Notes under the pieces: generated by a model
Databases searched by the model: none
What the model was told of the DNA's origin: nothing
The model's input: the letters and a program-made list of their open reading frames with translations, nothing else
Made by a program: the position numbers and the translations under genes
Origin: Serripes groenlandicus
Taxonomy: Eukaryota; Mollusca; Bivalvia; Cardiida; Cardiidae
Length of the DNA: 64,000 nucleotides
Assembly (NCBI GenBank): GCA_031761405.1
Contig: JASEVX010000013.1
Location: 43,153,425 to 43,217,424 of the forward strand
Direction of reading: 5' to 3'
Shown here: positions 43,501 to 51,919 of the stretch, piece after piece
Position numbering within the stretch: the stretch's first letter is position 1
Layout of the letters: each line of letters starts with the position of its first letter

Positions 43501-46067
43501 CCCACATACAAGAAATGTGCAGAAGACATGGGCATTTGTATTAATTTCAAAATTAATTTGAAAGCGTAATGTATCGAACCAGATCAGCCTGCACAGTCCG
43601 CGCTGAAAAATAAAATTCACAGGAGGCGAACAATGTCTGTCCGGGTAAGCCTGCGCGGCATGTTTAGGCTATGTCCTGGTCGATACTTTACGCAGAGACC
43701 ACACTGTTGGTTTTCTGGTTATCCGGCTCAAATTGTGCTTAAAACATTCACATTCAGTTGCGCGAAAACGGACATTCCAAAGTATTGCCGATAACTCTTT
43801 AGAGAGTTTCCATTTCTTTGTCTAACTGTTTTCAAAGTCGTCCTCTGCTTATTCGTTTTATGTGGGAATGAGTTTACGCTTCCGTGTACTAGTCGGCTTT
43901 TTTTAACAATATATATATATATAGAGAGATACAGATCAATCAGCCTGTGTATTCTCACAGTCTGGTCAAGATCTCTGGTTTAGGGGCAATTTTGACCCCT
44001 TTGTAAACAATGCAAATTTAGGTGCCATTGCTCAGAACGAGCAATGGCACCTATATTTCCATTGTTTACCAAGATAAATTATTTAACGCTTGTAAAGACT
44101 TTATGATGAGGTGATTAACCTTGGTAAAAAAAATACCTATTTTAGTAACAACCGTTTCACGCCAAGCCCTCGATACACTGTTCAGAAATGCTACCGTGTA
44201 CCTTTTTCTCATGATCTTGCTCAAATAGTGATTGCGATCAAATAACATGCTGGTACGTTTACAGTCAGTGTTTGGTCATGACCCTTATTATTCGGGATGC
44301 TCGAACAACTAGATGGCGTACGATGAAGATCGTGATCTGGCTGAACAGAGGCACATGCTGATATGGGTTGCTCATGATGGGTTTTCGTGTGATATGTAGT
44401 ACGTAGAATGGTCGATAACGTGATTATACGACTATTTATGCATCATTCAATGTTTCAATATAGTAGTATATCAGTATACTTTGAGGTTAATCAAACTCGT
44501 AATGTATTGTTTAGATCTTACTTTAAATGATAATCGAAATTATTTTTTGTTATTCGCAAATTGTGGCCCGAAAATCTAGAAACAGTTCCTGTATTCCATT
44601 TATATCACTTAGTTCAGTGTAAAAACCAATTCACTTCACTCTTTTAAGGAACAACCAATACACAGAAAGATCAAAGGTGTTCCGGTTAAAGGAGCTCCAC
44701 AGATGTTACAGCTAAGTTTGGACGGCACGAGATTGTACCTGACCACATCGCTCCTCTCGATCTGGGATCAACAGTACTACCCAGATCTTTGCAAGTAAGT
44801 GCGATCTTACAGATCAGACAGACAGCCGGACAGACAGACAGACAGACAGACAGGCATACAGACATACAAACAGACAGACAGACAGACATACAGACAGACA
44901 GGAAGACAGGCAGACAGACAGATAGACAGACAGACAGACAGAAAGAGAGATATTTAGGGGAGAGAGGGGTCATGGAGAGAGGGACAGATATATCAGAAAG
45001 ACAGATAGACAGTGGGACGGTCGGACGTTCCTACGTTTCATCAACGGATTTCAAATAAAGAATAACCATTTAAGAAACAGTAGAATGAAGTGGTAACATC
45101 ATATGTCCGGACGGACGGACAGACAGAATTAAAATAAATGTTCAACTAATAACGACCAAGCAATACAAGAATCGCCACTAGAATAATGAGTTTACTTGCA
45201 TGCACAGTTATGTGCAACTGAACAACGATTTCGAACAGCGTAGACCAAATCAGCTTGCATATACATATACCAGAGCTCTAGATAAGGAGCGTTTTAGTTG
45301 TTCAAAAAAACATAAGGTTTGATTGGATAATAAGAGAGATAGTGTTCGGAAAAGAGCTGTAAACCCTCCTTATCTGGATCTCTGATATACGTGCAATCAA
45401 TCTAACAGTCGGCAATAGTGCTGGCTACTCAATGACAAAATCCTATTCTGTTCCCAAATACAACAACTACATGTATGCAGCAGACGACTTTAATAATATC
45501 AATTCAAACATACGAAAGAGCTCTCTATAAGTGAAAGAATAATGATTGAATAGAGTTAAAAACGTTTTTACAAAAGGAGAAATTGCTTATTATGAGCAAA
45601 TTCTTCCTTTTGTCACAATGTACTCAAAGAGCTTCCGCTGCAGATGTTTAAACATCCTTCTGCTGCAGATGTTTAAAAATCCTTCTGCTGCAGATATTTA
45701 AAAATCCTTCTGCTGCAGATGTTTAAAAATCCTTCTGCTGCAGATGTTTAAAAATCCTTCTGCTGCAGATGTTCCAAATGCGTCTATAAAAGGGAAAGGG
45801 TGTTAACCTTATTCTATAAACTCTTCAAAATTCAAGGATGTTTTTATGATTTTCAGGCACGGTGCAATGATGCTGCTGATAGACGTGGACACACAGAACG
45901 GTGGTTTGACATTAAACGAGAATTTCTTGGTGGATTTTGGCCTCGAACCTGGTGGTCCAGTACTGGCACATGAGATCCGCTACCCGGGCGGGGACTGTAC
46001 TTCAGATATCTGGTTATCCGACAAAAAGCCAAAACAAGGTACTGTGGCGGCCTTATCTAAGATATAA
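28402..46067 (+). CDS. SELENBP1: Selenium-binding protein 1 / methanethiol oxidase gene (exons 2-10)
   Basis: By family knowledge this cytosolic protein oxidises methanethiol to H2S, H2O2 and formaldehyde, and carries a selenium- and copper-associated Cys/His site. Nine exons follow the family sequence in order: 28402-28572, 31038-31227, 32365-32484, 34154-34330, 38818-38999, 39622-39822, 42941-43006, 44649-44794, 45857-46067. Landmarks are [92 protein letters not shown] and [16 protein letters not shown]. Length without the unseen first exon is close to the ~470-residue family norm. Exons 5-10 join in phase with no defect. Exons 2-4 carry small insertions (net +4, +4, +2) that break the frame. 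Either the gene is a pseudogene or, more likely, the local consensus is poor. The first exon (a Met plus one or two codons expected) is not identified. Confidence 0.9.
28594..28830. mobile_element. P3 piggyBac-like MITE
   Basis: TTAACCCTTTCCCTCATACA at the left, GAGGGAAAGGTTAA at the right, central hairpin GAAATTGCTC-GTTTT-GAGCAATTTC. TTAA at both ends. It lies in intron 2, 22 bp after the donor. Confidence 0.85.
28850..29112 (+). mobile_element. SINE body copy with (AATC)n tail
   Basis: Contains TGCGTCATTCGCCTTTCACC, GTCTATGTGGAAAAGTAGCC, AAACGCATGAGTAGGTGATC and the tail CCCCAATCAATCAAT. The tRNA head is absent and replaced at the left by an inverted piece of the same family (TATATCACGGCATTTCCTCG). 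Confidence 0.75.
29125..29640. mobile_element. Long-TIR fold-back transposon, left arm plus body
   Basis: 29125-29370 reappears as its reverse complement at about 62390-62625, while 29435-29620 (GTGTTTGTTTAAAAACACTT; TTGACTCGCATTTATGTTTT) reappears in the same orientation at 62203-62390. Together the two copies imply an arm-body-inverted-arm element; this copy lacks the right arm. Confidence 0.65.
29641..31037. other. SELENBP1 intron 2, remaining sequence
   Basis: AT-rich. 29797-29960 resembles 63160-63260 (AAATGTTTATTTGG and following), so the similarity extends beyond the fold-back element. A P3 remnant lies at 30355-30430. No exon recognised. Confidence 0.4.
31038..31227 (+). CDS. SELENBP1: SELENBP1-type exon 3 (frameshifted; Se-site region)
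   Basis: Acceptor CCACAG, donor GTGAGT. Starts [12 protein letters not shown]. After an extra 2 bases (31074-31075) it reads [20 protein letters not shown] and on to MPCLNT. After one extra base (about 31169) it reads [13 protein letters not shown], and after an extra G (31209) APRILT to the donor. Removing 4 bases gives exactly 62 codons. The Cys-rich GWNACSSC segment is the family's proposed selenium-binding site. Confidence 0.85.
31416..31618 (+). mobile_element. SINE body copy with (AATC) tail
   Basis: GACAAAAGTCAATGCGACAT, CCATTGGGCTAAGTCTATGT, AGGAAATGCATGAGTAGGTG, ending CCCCAATCAATCATT. Several small extra bases compared with the copy at 60300-60448 (for example GGAAAAAGTCAGCACAAG). 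Confidence 0.85.
31825..32190 (+). CDS. Open frame with a C-terminal hydrophobic segment, unknown
   Basis: A 121-codon frame in SELENBP1 intron 3. The second half reads [18 protein letters not shown] then [19 protein letters not shown], which could be one membrane helix with a short tail, preceded by a Pro/Thr-rich stretch. Acceptor-like TTCGTACAG (31918) and TTGTTTCAG (31939) lie inside the frame, so it could be a last exon of a nested gene. No family recognised; it may be chance. Confidence 0.25.
   Translation: MYIGRSSLMDVQLRCLSALVKIYYIRLVFVQASLFVSGDTHLKLDQTYIVVCISDLTTQHKRPSPTDPETGAGVPVKSHDNAEPNAADPLFKSVIYTIGTLGLVTAFLSSLVYVYKGYLSG
32365..32484 (+). CDS. SELENBP1: SELENBP1-type exon 4 (frameshifted, acceptor not visible)
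   Basis: Reads VET, extra G (32374), DTMHNK, extra G (32393), then [20 protein letters not shown] and [10 protein letters not shown] cleanly to the donor GTAGGT. The HSSHC segment matches the family HTSHC metal/selenium-site region. Upstream TATTTTCACGACTG has a pyrimidine tract but no AG at the expected position, so the 5' boundary is approximate. Confidence 0.8.
32554..32820. mobile_element. P1 MITE copy b
   Basis: TGAGCCGTTCCGTGAGAAAA at the left, TTTCTCGTGATTCGGCTCA at the right, TA on both flanks. Internal sequence has extra bases compared with other copies (GGTCGAGATACTTAACACAG). Confidence 0.85.
33316..33768. repeat. 25 bp tandem repeat, ~18 units
   Basis: Unit ACACCATACAGGGTAATCTGCATCT with variants (CCGTACAAGG, CCATATAGGG). 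Lies in SELENBP1 intron 4. Confidence 0.92.
34154..34330 (+). CDS. SELENBP1: SELENBP1-type exon 5
   Basis: Acceptor CTCTTTCAG, donor GTAAAC, phase 1 to phase 1. Reads [34 protein letters not shown] and [15 protein letters not shown] without a defect. The HN of YHNVMIST is a conserved beta-propeller site in the family. Confidence 0.93.
34377..34646. mobile_element. P1 MITE copy c
   Basis: Near-perfect long inverted repeats: TGAGCCGTCCCGCGAGAAAA versus TTTTCTCGCGGGATGGTTCA, with TA on both sides. AAGCATGCAGCGCAGTCTTA is mirrored by AAGACTGCGCTGCATGCTTA, so the whole element folds into one hairpin. Confidence 0.9.
34674..34899. mobile_element. P3 MITE, rearranged
   Basis: TTTAACCCTTTTCCACATAC left and TGTGTGGGAAAGGGTTTA right, with two partial internal copies of TCTGACGCCTCTGCAGCAGA-type sequence. 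Confidence 0.7.
34988..35211. mobile_element. P1 MITE copy d (right end missing)
   Basis: GAGCCGGTCCACGAGAAAAC left. Stops at ATACATTACGCAGATGTGTA, without the terminal inverted repeat. The same truncated end occurs in copy f (36671-36892). Confidence 0.8.
35224..35484. mobile_element. P1 MITE copy e
   Basis: TGAGCCGTCCCGCGAGAAAA left, GTCTCGTGGAATGACTCA right, TA flanks. Starts only 13 bp after copy d ends. Confidence 0.88.
35550..36310 (+). repeat. Inverted-repeat partner of 51920-52880
   Basis: ATATTTATTATCAAAATTGA, CTTTGATGAATCGGGTC and TGTTGATTGCTCCCTTTTCT reappear as reverse complements, in reversed order, at 51920-52880. Diverged by substitutions and indels. No coding frame of note. 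Confidence 0.7.
36550..36645 (-). mobile_element. SINE fragment (reverse strand)
   Basis: TGATTGATTGTTTGGTGTTT (tail), then CAGTTATATCACGGCG, matching the 3' end of the SINE family inverted. Confidence 0.65.
36671..36892. mobile_element. P1 MITE copy f (right end missing)
   Basis: GGCCGTCTCGTGAGATAATC left. The right half from CTTAGACGGAATGTGTCGGC to the truncation is nearly identical to copy d. Confidence 0.78.
36893..37672. mobile_element. Intron 5 DNA with degenerate P2 copy at 37221-37420
   Basis: TTAACTCTCTTAATGCTGAC ... ATTGCCTTTGGCAGCG is a decayed P2 element. Elsewhere no feature. Confidence 0.5.
37673..37885. mobile_element. P2 piggyBac-like MITE copy 1
   Basis: TTAACCCTTTCAGCGCCGAA left, GGCGCTGAAATAGTTAA right. 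Centre AGGTGAGACAGCTCG-TTA-CGAGCTGACTCACCT is a near-perfect palindrome. TTAA ends with CCCTTT termini fit the piggyBac superfamily. Confidence 0.88.
37886..38817. other. SELENBP1 intron 5 remainder
   Basis: P3 pieces near 37990-38115 and 38698-38760 (GCAATTTCTCGTTTACAACA). No coding exon seen before the acceptor at 38816. Confidence 0.45.
38818..38999 (+). CDS. SELENBP1: SELENBP1-type exon 6
   Basis: Acceptor TTCTCGCCAG, donor GTGAGT, phase 1 to phase 0. Reads [37 protein letters not shown] and [16 protein letters not shown]. Fully open. Confidence 0.93.
39055..39580. mobile_element. P3 MITE with P2 MITE (39209-39420) inserted
   Basis: P3 sequence (GAACCCTTTCATCATACAAC, AAAACTGCAGCGGA) is interrupted at about 39208 by a whole P2 copy (CTCTTTCAGCGC ... 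GCGCTGAAAGAGTTAA), then P3 resumes (GAAACTCTCTTAGTGAAAG, GGTGAAATTGC, GGGTAAGGGTTG). Another P3 piece precedes it at 39055-39170. Confidence 0.75.
39622..39822 (+). CDS. SELENBP1: SELENBP1-type exon 7
   Basis: Acceptor GAATTCTAG, donor GTTCGT (weak), exactly 67 codons. Reads [39 protein letters not shown] and [20 protein letters not shown]. Confidence 0.93.
39856..40119. mobile_element. P1 MITE copy g
   Basis: CGAACCATCCCACGAGAAAA left, TTTTCTCGTGGGACGGTTCA right. Internal arms AAGCATGCTGCGCAGGCTAA and TAGCCTGCGCTGACTGCGCA. Confidence 0.86.
40256..40602. repeat. 38 bp tandem repeat, ~9 units
   Basis: The unit comprises TTGACTTTAAAAAGTCTTTG then CTATGACCAGACCGGGAA. Each unit contains the palindrome GACTTTAAAAAGTC. 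In SELENBP1 intron 7. Confidence 0.92.
40603..42440. other. SELENBP1 intron 7, mostly featureless
   Basis: Palindromic patches built from AAACTGGTTTTAGTTT occur at 41045-41110 and 41435-41525. Nothing else identified. Confidence 0.45.
42443..42657. mobile_element. P3 piggyBac-like MITE
   Basis: ATCCCTTTACCATAAATAAC left, hairpin GGAGAAATTGCTC-GTTTT-GAGCAATTTCTTC, right TGCAGAGGCGTCAGGTTAAG. Confidence 0.82.
42678..42892. mobile_element. P3 piggyBac-like MITE (tandem neighbour)
   Basis: TTAACCTTTTCCCTCATACG left, TATATGAGGGAAAGGGTTAA right. It lacks half of the central hairpin. Only ~20 bp separate it from the previous copy. Confidence 0.86.
42941..43006 (+). CDS. SELENBP1: SELENBP1-type exon 8
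   Basis: Acceptor CAACTTTAG, donor GTAAAC, 22 codons: [20 protein letters not shown] then LK. Matches the family FLGGSIxKGGPVxV segment. Confidence 0.9.
43157..43370. mobile_element. P3 piggyBac-like MITE
   Basis: TTAACCCTTTCCCACATACA left, TATATGAGGGAAAGGGTTT right. Preceded at 43070-43130 by another partial copy (TCTGACGCTTCTGCAGCAGG). Confidence 0.84.
43564..43731. mobile_element. P1 MITE copy h, partial
   Basis: AATGTATCGAACCAGATCAG left, TTTTCTGGTTATCCGGCTCA right. The left terminal repeat is lost. Confidence 0.75.
44003..44065. repeat. Perfect hairpin GGTGCCATTGCTC / GAGCAATGGCACC
   Basis: Arms 44018-44030 and 44036-44048 pair perfectly around AGAAC, with outer arms AATGCAAAT / ATTTCCATT adding more. 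It could be a small fold-back element; nothing shows it is a gene. Confidence 0.6.
44649..44794 (+). CDS. SELENBP1: SELENBP1-type exon 9
   Basis: Acceptor CTTTTAAG, donor GTAAGT, 146 nt, ends with a split codon AA|G. Reads [36 protein letters not shown]. Confidence 0.92.
44812..45005. repeat. (CAGA)n microsatellite
   Basis: Imperfect CAGA units starting 18 bp after the exon 9 donor. The CTGT frame on the other strand is a repeat translation. Confidence 0.93.
45449..45811. mobile_element. P3 MITE with internal 25 bp expansion
   Basis: CTGTTCCCAAATACAACAAC left, hairpin GGAGAAATTGCTTATTATGA, then 5 tandem copies of AAAAATCCTTCTGCTGCAGATGTTT at 45645-45772, then TATAAAAGGGAAAGGGTGTT. Confidence 0.75.
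45857..46067 (+). CDS. SELENBP1: SELENBP1-type exon 10 and stop
   Basis: Acceptor TGATTTTCAG; the G completes AA|G. Reads [39 protein letters not shown] and [11 protein letters not shown]. Family members commonly end at DIWI/DIWL; here 15 further residues ([16 protein letters not shown]) precede TAA at 46065-46067. A possible donor, AAG|GTACTG at about 46037, leaves open an alternative end by splicing. Confidence 0.9.
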
Positions 46068-48250
46068 ATAGATTTGATCACGTGTTCAAAGAGTTTAAAT
46101 ATAAATATACAACGAAAATTAAGAAGCTTTAATTTAATATATATAGGTTGTGACGCAGATTTAGTCGGATGTCACAACGACATACATGTACTTGTTCAAA
46201 AGTGTGATATTTTGGAAATGTTTCATGTATTTATCCTTTCCCACACTATACAACAAATATGCAGCAAAATACTTTGAAATCATCTAGGCAAACACATGGG
46301 AACATATTTGGCTGCGCCTTTACAAAATATGTCTAATCTATATGCGATAATTTGCGTCTGCGCGTGGGAAAGTGTTAACGAAACGATCTCGTCGAATTGG
46401 CACCATGTATATCAAGTCCCAGATAATTGCTCTACAATTGATATATTTCTTAACCATTTGGTATTGAGGTTAATTTACTTGAAAGTTTTCACTTTACGTT
46501 GTGCAATATTCTAAATGTTTCATATATGCTCGCGTGATATGAATGAAACATTGTTGAAAACCGCTTTAAAACCAACCAATGATTGGCGAAATCAGATCAG
46601 TATAAAATATAAAAAATACGTTCACAGAAACACCAAAATGGTTGAATATTTGACCAAGCAATATTGCGATACTTTGTTCCGCTATTACCATGTTCCATTG
46701 AATAGTGTACGCAGTTGTAATACTGTGTGTATACCGGCGTCAGACGATTTAGGGTTGTATTGCCTCTCCGGTATGACATCATTTAAGAAAGTGAAGATTT
46801 AAGAGTATGCGGATACATAAGCTCGTCGGAATCGTCTCTGCATGCATATCTATGAGTTAAGAGACCAAACTGATTAGATATATTTGACGCTTCAGTTCAA
46901 CAGGCGATGCTTTTATAGTTTGGCTTCTTTTTAATTATTCATACCAATTTAGTTTTAATCAGAAATGTAAAAAAAAAATTGTGTATCATAGGCGTATTGT
47001 TGCTTCAAGGTTCTTGTGCATGAACAATGCTTTTGCTTAACTGAAATTGTATTTGAAGTGTTTACTTCAAAATGCGGTACGTATTTCTTCGATCTACTGG
47101 GAAGTGTTGTCTCCAGAGGCATATTGTAACTATTTTTGTCTGTCTTCGTGTCTTTCTGCCTGCAAACAAAAAATGGCCATAACTGTTTATTCGTCTTTTA
47201 TATTCGACATGTGAATTCTTTGGAACAATACTTTTTTTTAATGAAATCACAGTGTTTGATCTTTTGGCATTGGCATTGATCGTTGACCCACTTTAATTGC
47301 CACTCATGGGTATTGGTTTTTCCTGGCACATCTTGCTTTGATCCAAATTGTTGTTATTGTTGGATTAATTCAGATAATTATTGAAATATTGTATAATTAA
47401 AACAAAGAAGATGATTTATTAATGATGTTATTTACTTTCCTATACTTTGCAGGATAAACATGTTGACGGTAGGTTTTTAACACGTTCAGTCACAATCGGA
47501 TCACCTCGGCTCAAACCGTAATGCAAATTAGACATCGGATGACGTTCGTGAATAAACCCACACTATGGGTAAAAAAACAGTTTCCGGTTATGTGATGTTG
47601 TATTTATTACACGTGTATAAATACGCATGCATACGCATTTATGCTAATAATTCAAAGGGAAACTGAAAAAGGAGTTTTCTTGAAATGACAATATGGCGAA
47701 CAGTTCAGAGCCAGATCAAACTGCGGAGATGCGTTGACTGATCTGGATCTACATTCGTCATAAATGCCCTGCAGTTGTTTATTGCAAAGCGCTATTCAAA
47801 AGACGTCGATGGTATTCAAAAACTATCGTTTACATTACATTCATCCTTCAATTACGTCACTGTATTTTGGAAAGTATAGTCTAAAACAGTTATTATTACC
47901 GAGGTCTATTTACGAAAACAGCCGAGTGCGCACCGATTGTCTCAGTCGTCATATATATATATTCGAGGTTGCACATATTTGAGCTTTACATTAGTCGACA
48001 TTCATTTTGTAGCTTTATGATATTCGACAGTGCACACATTTGAGCTTTTGTCCGGATGAAGTGACAAGACAGGGTTGGCGTGGATGCAGATCTAAATATA
48101 TCCGATTTTGTAAACATTTTTACCAAATATATCGGAATATCTTCTCGTATTTATCCATGTTCACTGTTCACGTAACATGCACGGAATATAACTGACTGCC
48201 AACCTGTAGGTAAACCGTGTATTTGGAAAAAAACAAATGATATGTAGATA
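46068..48250. other. Downstream intergenic stretch, no supported gene
   Basis: P3 remnant at about 46235-46380 (ATCCTTTCCCACACTATACA ... GTGGGAAAGTGTTAAC). The 46515-46802 frame (95 codons, no recognised family) contains SINE-tail-like sequence and is not called. 47100-48250 is featureless except for isolated short repeats. Confidence 0.45.
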
Positions 48251-48487
48251 CAGTGAACCCCCGATAACTAGATTTATGCTAAAGTTATAATATGTCATGA
48301 TTTTCTGCTTCAGTATTCCTTCATAATTCAACGTTTATTATAAAAAGTAAGCCATTGATACAAGCATGTCATATTAGCAACGTAGCAACGGTTCTGATTG
48401 CAATCCGAACTGCCGCTACGTTGTTTATAAAAGACCGATTCGTTCAAAGAATTATTCTCAAAGTATCGAGTTATCGCGAGTCCACTG
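48251..48487. mobile_element. pogo/Tigger-like MITE
   Basis: Left CAGTGAACCCCCGATAACTA and right TCGAGTTATCGCGAGTCCACTG are imperfect inverted repeats with CAGT...ACTG termini. TA lies on both sides. The terminal style matches pogo/Tigger families. No transposase. Confidence 0.75.
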
Positions 48488-48561
48488 TATATATGTATGT
48501 ATCAAGCCCCGCCCTCTCGTGTCAAATAACCAGGACAATACTAGGCGTGTGTTCTATATAT

Positions 48562-48776
48562 GAGCCGTCCCGCGAGAAAACCAACATTATCGCCTCTGCG
48601 TAATGTATCGACCCCGATCAGGATAATAGAGGTATAGAGTAATGATTCCTGAAACAGAAAATCCACAGGAGGCGAAAAGTGTCTATCCGGGTAAGCCTGC
48701 GCGGCATACTTAGTCTGATCCGGGTCGATACTTTACGCAGGGTCCACAATGTTGTTTTTCTCGCGGGACGGCTCAT
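48562..48776. mobile_element. P1 MITE copy i (internally deleted)
   Basis: TGAGCCGTCCCGCGAGAAAA left, TTTTTCTCGCGGGACGGCTCA right, TA flanks. About 50 bp are missing after GTATCGACCCCGATCAGGAT. Confidence 0.88.
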
Positions 48777-50189
48777 ACAGAGAAAACTATGTTGCATTAA
48801 CGATACATCGGTTTGTATTGTACTAAGTGGAGCGTTGGTAGATTTATAACTGACGAGACCTAAGGTCGGATGAGATATCGATCTTACCATTCTCCGAGTA
48901 GTACAATAATAAACGAGGAATCGCTATTACTGCCGAAAACTCACTATGGTTTTCGATTTTAATCGCGTTATTTAAATAAATATTATAAACATATAACAAG
49001 TTGAATGCGTGGAAGTCCGTTATGTAGTTATACGGGTGAAAATGAGTAACACAATCTTTATTTGTTGGGTTTCGTAACTTAAAATAGAAACGAATTATCC
49101 AAATTGTACTGGTTTTACTACATCGCGCAGATTTAAAACGGAACCTCCCTAAAGTACTAAATTTACTGACTGACGTCATAATATACGGAGTTCTTTTCAT
49201 TGTTTTATTTGCTCAAGACAATTTGCATGGTTTTTGCGACGGAAGCTGTGCAGGATTATATTAAAATTGAAGATGCAATTATTTCAGAAAATTCTTAATG
49301 CCCGTCCATGCGGAAATATTCAAGTTGGCATTTTTAAACAGTGTAGGTTCAGGGCACAACCTACACAAGCTGATTGAGTCTTCTAAAAAGTTTGTGTAAG
49401 AAATATGTGAATAGTGTAGATCTTGATCAGACTGTACGGATGCACGGTCAGATTAGGTTCTATAACGTTCTCAAAAGTAAACGTGTAGCCTACCTTTTGC
49501 CATTGGCGGGCTCAAATATGGTTTTCTGTAATGAAACTTTTGTGTATTGATTTAAATATATGCTTACTTACACATATACGTGTTCGCAAAGACGTTTACT
49601 AATATGCATATTTATTCGTAATGCTTTGGCTAGAATGGGTTGTAGTTTTCGATTTAAAATATAAACAATGCTTTTGCAACATGTTATTTATGTGTACATA
49701 TTTAAATAACAACTTCGGTAGCTATGTATACTAATCTCACATACAACAAATCTGCATCAGACAACTTTGAATACATATTCCAAAATTATGTAAAACCACT
49801 ATTGATGAAAGAATTATTACATATATAGCAAAAGCAGAAGTTGCCCTTTATGAACAAGTTGTCCTTATATCGCGTTAAATATGTCTGAACGTGGGGGAAA
49901 TGTTAATATGAAACTGCCATGAAGGAGAACGGAGAAAATATATTATTATTAAAATCATTACATCCATTGAACTGTGCATGCTCAAATCATATTACATATG
50001 ACCCAGAGCATGAGAATAAGGTACAAACTGGCTTGTCTGAAAGGTGTAGGTTCAGATCATCAGATTGTCAAAATCCACACAAGTTAACTGACTTGTTCAC
50101 GTAATAAGTGAACGATGTAGATCTTCATCAGACTGTGTGGATGTACAGGTTGGTCTGGACCAAAACAAAGTGTTAAATAATTATTTCGT
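48777..50189. other. No supported gene; decayed repeats
   Basis: A low-copy repeat with GTGTAGGTTCAG ... GTAGATCTTGATCAGACTGT at 49340-49460 recurs at 50040-50160. P3 remnant at 49735-49905. No coding. Confidence 0.5.
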
Positions 50190-50402
50190 TTAACTCTTTC
50201 AGCGCCGAATTGTTTAAAGTAGACTATTCCATATTTAAAATCGGGCGTCTCCATTACTCATGTAATCAAAGTTTAGACACTTTTTATAACTAAAAGGCAA
50301 ACAATGCTGATTTCAGGTGAGACAGCTCGTTACGATCTGACTCACCTGAATCAGTATTGTTTGCAAAAACCTCAATATTGCCTTTGGCGCTGAAAGGGTT
50401 AA
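50190..50402. mobile_element. P2 piggyBac-like MITE copy 3
   Basis: TTAACTCTTTCAGCGCCGAA left, TTGGCGCTGAAAGGGTTAA right; TTAA both ends; central AGGTGAGACAGCTCG palindrome. Confidence 0.9.
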
Positions 50403-50599
50403 ACGAAATAAAACATCGTTTTTGCATACTAAAACGTTATGTTAAAGGACACTTTAGGGGGACTGTATTTTTTCGGTAAATAAATAGTCGTCTCATTTGG
50501 CAAAAGAAACCCTCGACAAATCAGTTTCGCCCTATGTTGTTAGTACTAAAAGAAATCGTCTGATCTAAGGATTTAAGAACATATTAACTCATGGAGAGG

Positions 50600-50715
50600 A
50601 TTTTGACGCCACTACAGCAGACGAATTCTGAAAACACGGTTGCAAAGGGAGAAATTGTTTAGTTTCTCCTTTTGCCGAACTGTTTTCAAAACTATTCAAA
50701 AGCTCTTTACCTAGA
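50600..50715. mobile_element. P3 MITE fragment
   Basis: TGACGCCACTACAGCAGACG, then AAGGGAGAAATTG-TTTA-GTTTCTCCTTTTGC hairpin. Confidence 0.65.
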
Positions 50716-50867
50716 CTTATGATAAGGGGATGGCAACACGGTGAATTCGTTACTAACAGTCACGTGGTAAATGATTTGGTAAACAGCAACAAGAAACATT
50801 GATATATTATCAAGTGATAGAACATTTGTTAAATAACCCCAAAACGAAACATTTTTCCGCCTCCATG

Positions 50868-50960
50868 GCATGGTGTAGTTATAGAGCATCCGCCTCGGGT
50901 TCGGGAGGTCGTGGGTTCGATCTCCGGCCGGCTCATACCAAATACGCTCAAATTGGAAGT
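50868..50960 (+). mobile_element. tRNA-like SINE unit
   Basis: GCATGGTGTAGTTATAGAGC (box A-like), CATCCGCCTCGGGTTCGGGA, then box B GGTCGTGGGTTCGATCTCCG. A terminal stem is not evident, so a SINE head is more likely than a tRNA gene. Confidence 0.55.
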
Positions 50961-51919
50961 AATGACTTTTCCTCCTTTGCATTCAGGATTGTGGGGCATA
51001 GGAATTCTAATTACCATTAAAACACCATGATATAAGTGTATTACTGTTGAATGCGGCATACATCACCATACAAACAAACGAAACACTATCATCATTTGTC
51101 TGTTTCTCGAACATTTCAAGGAGGGATAGAATCGCCGCATTGTATAGTTTTCTGTGTCTGTTTCCTGTCCTTGCATGTGTGCGCCCGTCCACTGTTCGTG
51201 TTCTGATTATGTTGTAGAATAGTGACACAGAGCAATGCATTTTAAGTGTTTGCATAATCGGATGCCGATCCACTAGGAGTTAATCATTGACTCAGATGTT
51301 TCCATTAATATCGTAACAGATGTAGGTAGATGTGCTAATTTTGCCAGATGGTCCGATATGTGTAAGAACTGGAGAGCTGGGCTCTAGAAGGTCCTAGAAC
51401 GACATCGTATTGTTGGGGTTGCTGCCCAGATCAGAATGAGAGTCGACGATTGAGAAACAGATCTCATTTAGAGACCATACCGGAAGCTATGATAGTATGA
51501 ATGTTGTTGTGTAGCTAGTATGGTCCATTTTGGTCTATGTAGACAAGTTAATATTGTAAGATGTTGGAGGTGTCAGTAGTGTGTTATGTGTGAGAAGTAT
51601 ATTTTAGATGATGTGTTAGTCACACAGGCCTATTGAACGTCATTACATGTTATGCGACTCAATGCGAAGTTCTAGAGACATACTAAACTGGGCCAATGAG
51701 AGAAAGGGTAACGTTATAATTTCTCACGGCATTTGCTTCAGACTCAGGAAGAAATGCGGTGCATAACTTGTCTGGATTTAATTTTTAAGCGGAATCATGT
51801 CGATTTGTTATTTTACTTAACAACATGTTTAAACTGCCACGAATGGATCTAAACTCATTTTGAAATTATGATGTTATAAAAGTGACGACATGTTGATTTA
51901 ATGAAAAGAACGTGTAGCC
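50961..51919. other. No supported gene
   Basis: Unique-looking AT-rich DNA. Nothing recognised on either strand. Confidence 0.4.
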
